Shown: one piece after another, positions 61,882 through 64,000 of the stretch
Layout of the letters: each line of letters starts with the position of its first letter
How positions within the stretch are numbered: position 1 is the first letter of the stretch
NCBI RefSeq assembly: GCF_014855495.1
Contig: NZ_JACYFJ010000002.1
Location: forward strand, 1 to 64,000
Source: Euzebyella saccharophila
Lineage (GTDB): Bacteria > Bacteroidota > Bacteroidia > Flavobacteriales > Flavobacteriaceae
Direction of reading: 5' to 3'
DNA: 64,000 bases
Translations under genes and position numbers: made by a program
The notes under the pieces: generated by a model
Database searches by the model: none
What the model was told of the DNA's origin: nothing
The model's input: only the letters and a program-made list of their open reading frames with translations

Positions 61882-62798
61882 GAGCTTTGGTCATTTCGGG
61901 AGGAGGAAGCAAGGGCGCTTTTGCGGGCGGTGTCGCCCAATATCTTATGCAAGAAAAAAAGCACGATTATGACCTTTTTTTAGGAACCTCGACGGGTAGC
62001 TTGCTCATTAGTCATTTGGCGCTTCAGAAAATAGACAAAATAAGGGAGATTTATACTTCTGTCAATCAGGATAGTATTTTTAGTAATTGTCCTTTTACCA
62101 TCCAAAAGAAGCACGGAGTCCATAATATTGGTATCAATCACTGGAATGTTTTAAAAAACTTTTACCGAGGCCGAAAAACTTTTGGGGAGAGTAAGAACCT
62201 GCATACACTTATCAAGAATACGCTTACTAAGGAGGAGTTTCAAGCTTTAAAAAACGGTCCTAAAAATATAATTGTTACCGTTTCCAATTTATCCCTGAAC
62301 CAAGTGGAATATAAGTCCATCAATGATTTTTCATATGAAGATTTTGTAGAATGGGTGTGGATTTCCTGTAATTACACTCCCTTTATGAGCTTGGTTCGAA
62401 AAAACGGATGTGAATATGCCGATGGCGGCTTGGGGAACATGGTACCTATTGAGGAAGCGGTGAGAAGGGGCGCCAAAGAAATTGATGTGATCGTATTGCA
62501 AACCGAAGTGACCCATTTAAATAGGTTGCCCTCTAAAAACGCATTTTCCCTTTTAACAACTATGTTCGAGTTTATGTTGGACCGGATTGAATTTCAGAAT
62601 ATTAAAATAGGAAAGTACGCAGCCGGCCATAATGAGGCTATTATCAATTTTTACTATACCCCCACGGTTCTTACGACCAATTCTTTGGTCTTTGACAAGG
62701 AAAAAATGACCGCATGGTGGGAGAGAGGCTATAACTTTGCTAAATTCAAGAATACGGAACTCAATCAGATAGAACCAGAAAAAGGCGAAGTACTCTAA
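61878..62798 (+). CDS. patatin-like phospholipase
   Basis: A 306-residue lipid acyl hydrolase. The oxyanion loop VISGGGSKGAFAGGVAQYL is at 4-22, the nucleophile Ser in FLGTSTGSLL (about 35-45) and the dyad Asp in YADGGLGNMVP (about 178-188). No signal peptide. Translationally coupled to the M1 peptidase, although a functional link is not obvious. Substrate (phospholipid or other ester) unknown. Confidence 0.9.
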   Translation: MRALVISGGGSKGAFAGGVAQYLMQEKKHDYDLFLGTSTGSLLISHLALQKIDKIREIYTSVNQDSIFSNCPFTIQKKHGVHNIGINHWNVLKNFYRGRKTFGESKNLHTLIKNTLTKEEFQALKNGPKNIIVTVSNLSLNQVEYKSINDFSYEDFVEWVWISCNYTPFMSLVRKNGCEYADGGLGNMVPIEEAVRRGAKEIDVIVLQTEVTHLNRLPSKNAFSLLTTMFEFMLDRIEFQNIKIGKYAAGHNEAIINFYYTPTVLTTNSLVFDKEKMTAWWERGYNFAKFKNTELNQIEPEKGEVL

Positions 62799-62834
62799 AA
62801 TACTCCGCCTATTTTATATTTTATTTTCAGGGTT

Positions 62835-63353
62835 TTACCAGAGCTCGCCAACTTCCTTTTTCACAAAGGAAAGTGCAGTAGCAGATGGGGACTCTTTATC
62901 CATAGTTTCTGTAAGGATATCTTCCCGGAGTTTGTCCGCAGCATCCGTTTCGCTCATAGCAGCTTTTCTGATCATTTGCACCGTAGCGCTTTTGGCCGCT
63001 TTGATAACGTTCCAACATTCATCTGTCATGTAGATTTGTTGCGATAGGTTATGGTCAAATTCCGTTTCAATGGTTCTGATCAAAAGTTGCTCATAGTCGT
63101 TTTTATTACCTGATTTGGGTGCTACACGCACTACCAAGCTGGGAATAGCAATACGTTCTAAAAACAAGGCCATTCGTTCATAGGCTTGTAGACGAATAGG
63201 TAAGGTGTTTTTTTGGGTATCCTTATGTAAAAGAAAACGTCTTCTCCCTTCTTCATTACGTGTGTGAAGCCTAAAAAAGTAGAAGGCCACCAAACCGGTG
63301 ACTACAGCGGGTAATAGAAAACCGAAAAATTGTAAAATAGTTTCTCCAGACAT
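62835..63353 (-). CDS. hypothetical protein with one N-terminal membrane span
   Basis: A 172-residue protein not recognised by name. It has one membrane span near the N-terminus (FFGFLLPAVVTGLVAFYFF) followed by basic RLHTRNEEGRRRFLLHKD, then a mostly helical cytoplasmic domain (LPIRLQAYERMALFLERI...FDHNLSQQIYMTDECWNVI). Orientation by the positive-inside rule puts the large part in the cytoplasm. It precedes the OmpA-like gene's region on the same strand in the opposite order; no function can be assigned. Confidence 0.75.
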   Translation of the reverse strand: MSGETILQFFGFLLPAVVTGLVAFYFFRLHTRNEEGRRRFLLHKDTQKNTLPIRLQAYERMALFLERIAIPSLVVRVAPKSGNKNDYEQLLIRTIETEFDHNLSQQIYMTDECWNVIKAAKSATVQMIRKAAMSETDAADKLREDILTETMDKESPSATALSFVKKEVGELW

Positions 63354-63447
63354 GATTTTGGGTGGTTTTAGGCCGAAAAAGATTAAGGCCGATTACTTTG
63401 TTTAGAGAACGATTGATTTTTAAAAAAAGTATGATGAAAAATATAGA

Positions 63448-63481
63448 AAAAAGTAAGGCCGCATTAAAAATACGGCCTTAT
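63448..63481 (-). terminator. terminator of OmpA-like gene
   Basis: TAAGGCCG (63454-63461) pairs with CGGCCTTA (63473-63480); on the minus strand a C and six T residues follow. A partial copy of the arm (AAGGCCGA) occurs again near 63385. Confidence 0.8.
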
Positions 63482-63503
63482 ACATTATAAATTTCAATCT
63501 AAT

Positions 63504-64000
63504 TTACTTCTTCATCTCCTCACGCACCATATCATAAAAAGCACCATAGGCTGGATGGATGATTACCTGAATCCCTTCTTTTAAGTTACCGTCACGTCCT
63601 AAACTGGCCACACGTTCCGCTTCTACACCGGCTTCCTTTAGTTTTCGGGCTACCGATAAGGCTTGCTGAGCGGGAATATGGATATCTCCCGTCATACTTA
63701 AACCTTCAACCGTCACATTCGCTTTTGGATTGGCTGCTAAAATTTGTGCGATTTTCTCCGCCCAAGAAGCTCCTTCAGCGGTAAGTTGGTCTCCCGTATC
63801 GCTTCCAAAAAGTCCGTTTAGGGTATTTGAAACAACTACGCCTCCATTGGCCACGGATATTTTGGCATTTTCTCCCATGGTTTGCTTTACATTGGTCAAA
63901 ATGACAATCGCCGTAGAATCATTACTGCTAATGGCATCCTTTATGGCTTTTAGCTGATTTTCCTTGGCCTCTAAACTGGCCATCGCGCTGGTAACTATAT
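63504..64000 (-). CDS. OmpA-like protein, 3' part
   Basis: The frame is open to the window edge (an ATG at 63983 is followed upstream by sense codons IVTSA), so this is the C-terminal part of a longer protein. KISVANGGVVVSNTLNGLFGSDTGDQLTAEGASWAEKIAQIL, NPKANVTVEGLS and the SVARKLKEAGVEAERVASLGRD pattern match an OmpA/MotB-type peptidoglycan-binding domain: strand, then A-x-x-V-x-x-x-L helix, then the Arg-bearing loop. Probably an outer-membrane lipoprotein or porin tail. Start lies outside the window. Confidence 0.7.
   Translation of the reverse strand, partial: IVTSAMASLEAKENQLKAIKDAISSNDSTAIVILTNVKQTMGENAKISVANGGVVVSNTLNGLFGSDTGDQLTAEGASWAEKIAQILAANPKANVTVEGLSMTGDIHIPAQQALSVARKLKEAGVEAERVASLGRDGNLKEGIQVIIHPAYGAFYDMVREEMKK

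Noticed and set aside
1-64000. tRNA, rRNA or CRISPR array
   Set aside because: Intergenic regions were read for T-arm-like sequences, rRNA motifs and regularly spaced repeats; none found.

Overview
This 64 kb window looks like chromosomal DNA of a Bacteroidota, most probably a marine-type Flavobacteriaceae. The signs are a PorP/SprF-family protein of the type IX secretion/gliding class, a PD40-repeat partner, a long (class II) ketol-acid reductoisomerase, lactonase/sugar-oxidoreductase style accessory enzymes, TTG/GTG starts without Shine-Dalgarno sequences, and several good matches to the Bacteroidota -7 element TAnnTTTG. The genus cannot be fixed from sequence reading alone. No rRNA, tRNA, CRISPR array or intact insertion sequence was seen.

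Layout. 0-2.3 kb is an accessory patch: a secreted hypothetical protein tightly enclosed by a 10-bp inverted repeat, a block of nested long inverted repeats, and a tyrosine recombinase broken by one in-frame stop codon. 2.4-8.4 kb carries glycerate kinase, a PD40 protein plus PorP/SprF-SPOR fusion, a structured 700-bp intergenic region with a possible small gene, and a NarL-type response regulator whose phospho-acceptor Asp is Glu. 8.6-11.3 kb has a nitroreductase, a DegT-type aminotransferase and a DUF1080 protein. 11.4-17.1 kb is a leftward operon ftsK-lolA-lptF/G-ribB. 17.3-19.6 kb is an oxidative-defence cluster (thioredoxin-like protein, small helper, peroxiredoxin, Tpx, DgkA). 19.8-33.6 kb holds NhaC, LpdA, a membrane acyltransferase-like protein, an FMN reductase-pabB-tilS-dsbD run, a penicillin acylase and YifB.

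33.6-35.5 kb is mostly non-coding in a standard ORF call but contains three probable small genes (27, 32 and 33 residues), two with their own promoter-like and terminator-like sequences. 35.8-40.5 kb carries an astacin-like protease, two unknowns (one resembling a small PD-(D/E)XK nuclease) and a complete 5-oxoprolinase set pxpABC preceded by tandem repeats.

40.6-57.4 kb is a branched-chain amino-acid region: a rightward ilvD-ilvB-(two methyltransferases)-ilvN-ilvC-ilvA run and, after gapN and an MFS exporter, a convergent leftward leuC-leuD-leuA-leuB operon. The ilv run is preceded by what reads as a textbook transcription attenuator: an 18-residue leader peptide rich in Ile/Val/Leu, whose stop codon overlaps an antiterminator arm, followed by an intrinsic terminator. 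This is the most informative regulatory element found here. 57.6-64 kb has recG, an M1 aminopeptidase, a patatin-like phospholipase, an unknown membrane-anchored protein and the 3' part of an OmpA-like protein cut by the window edge.
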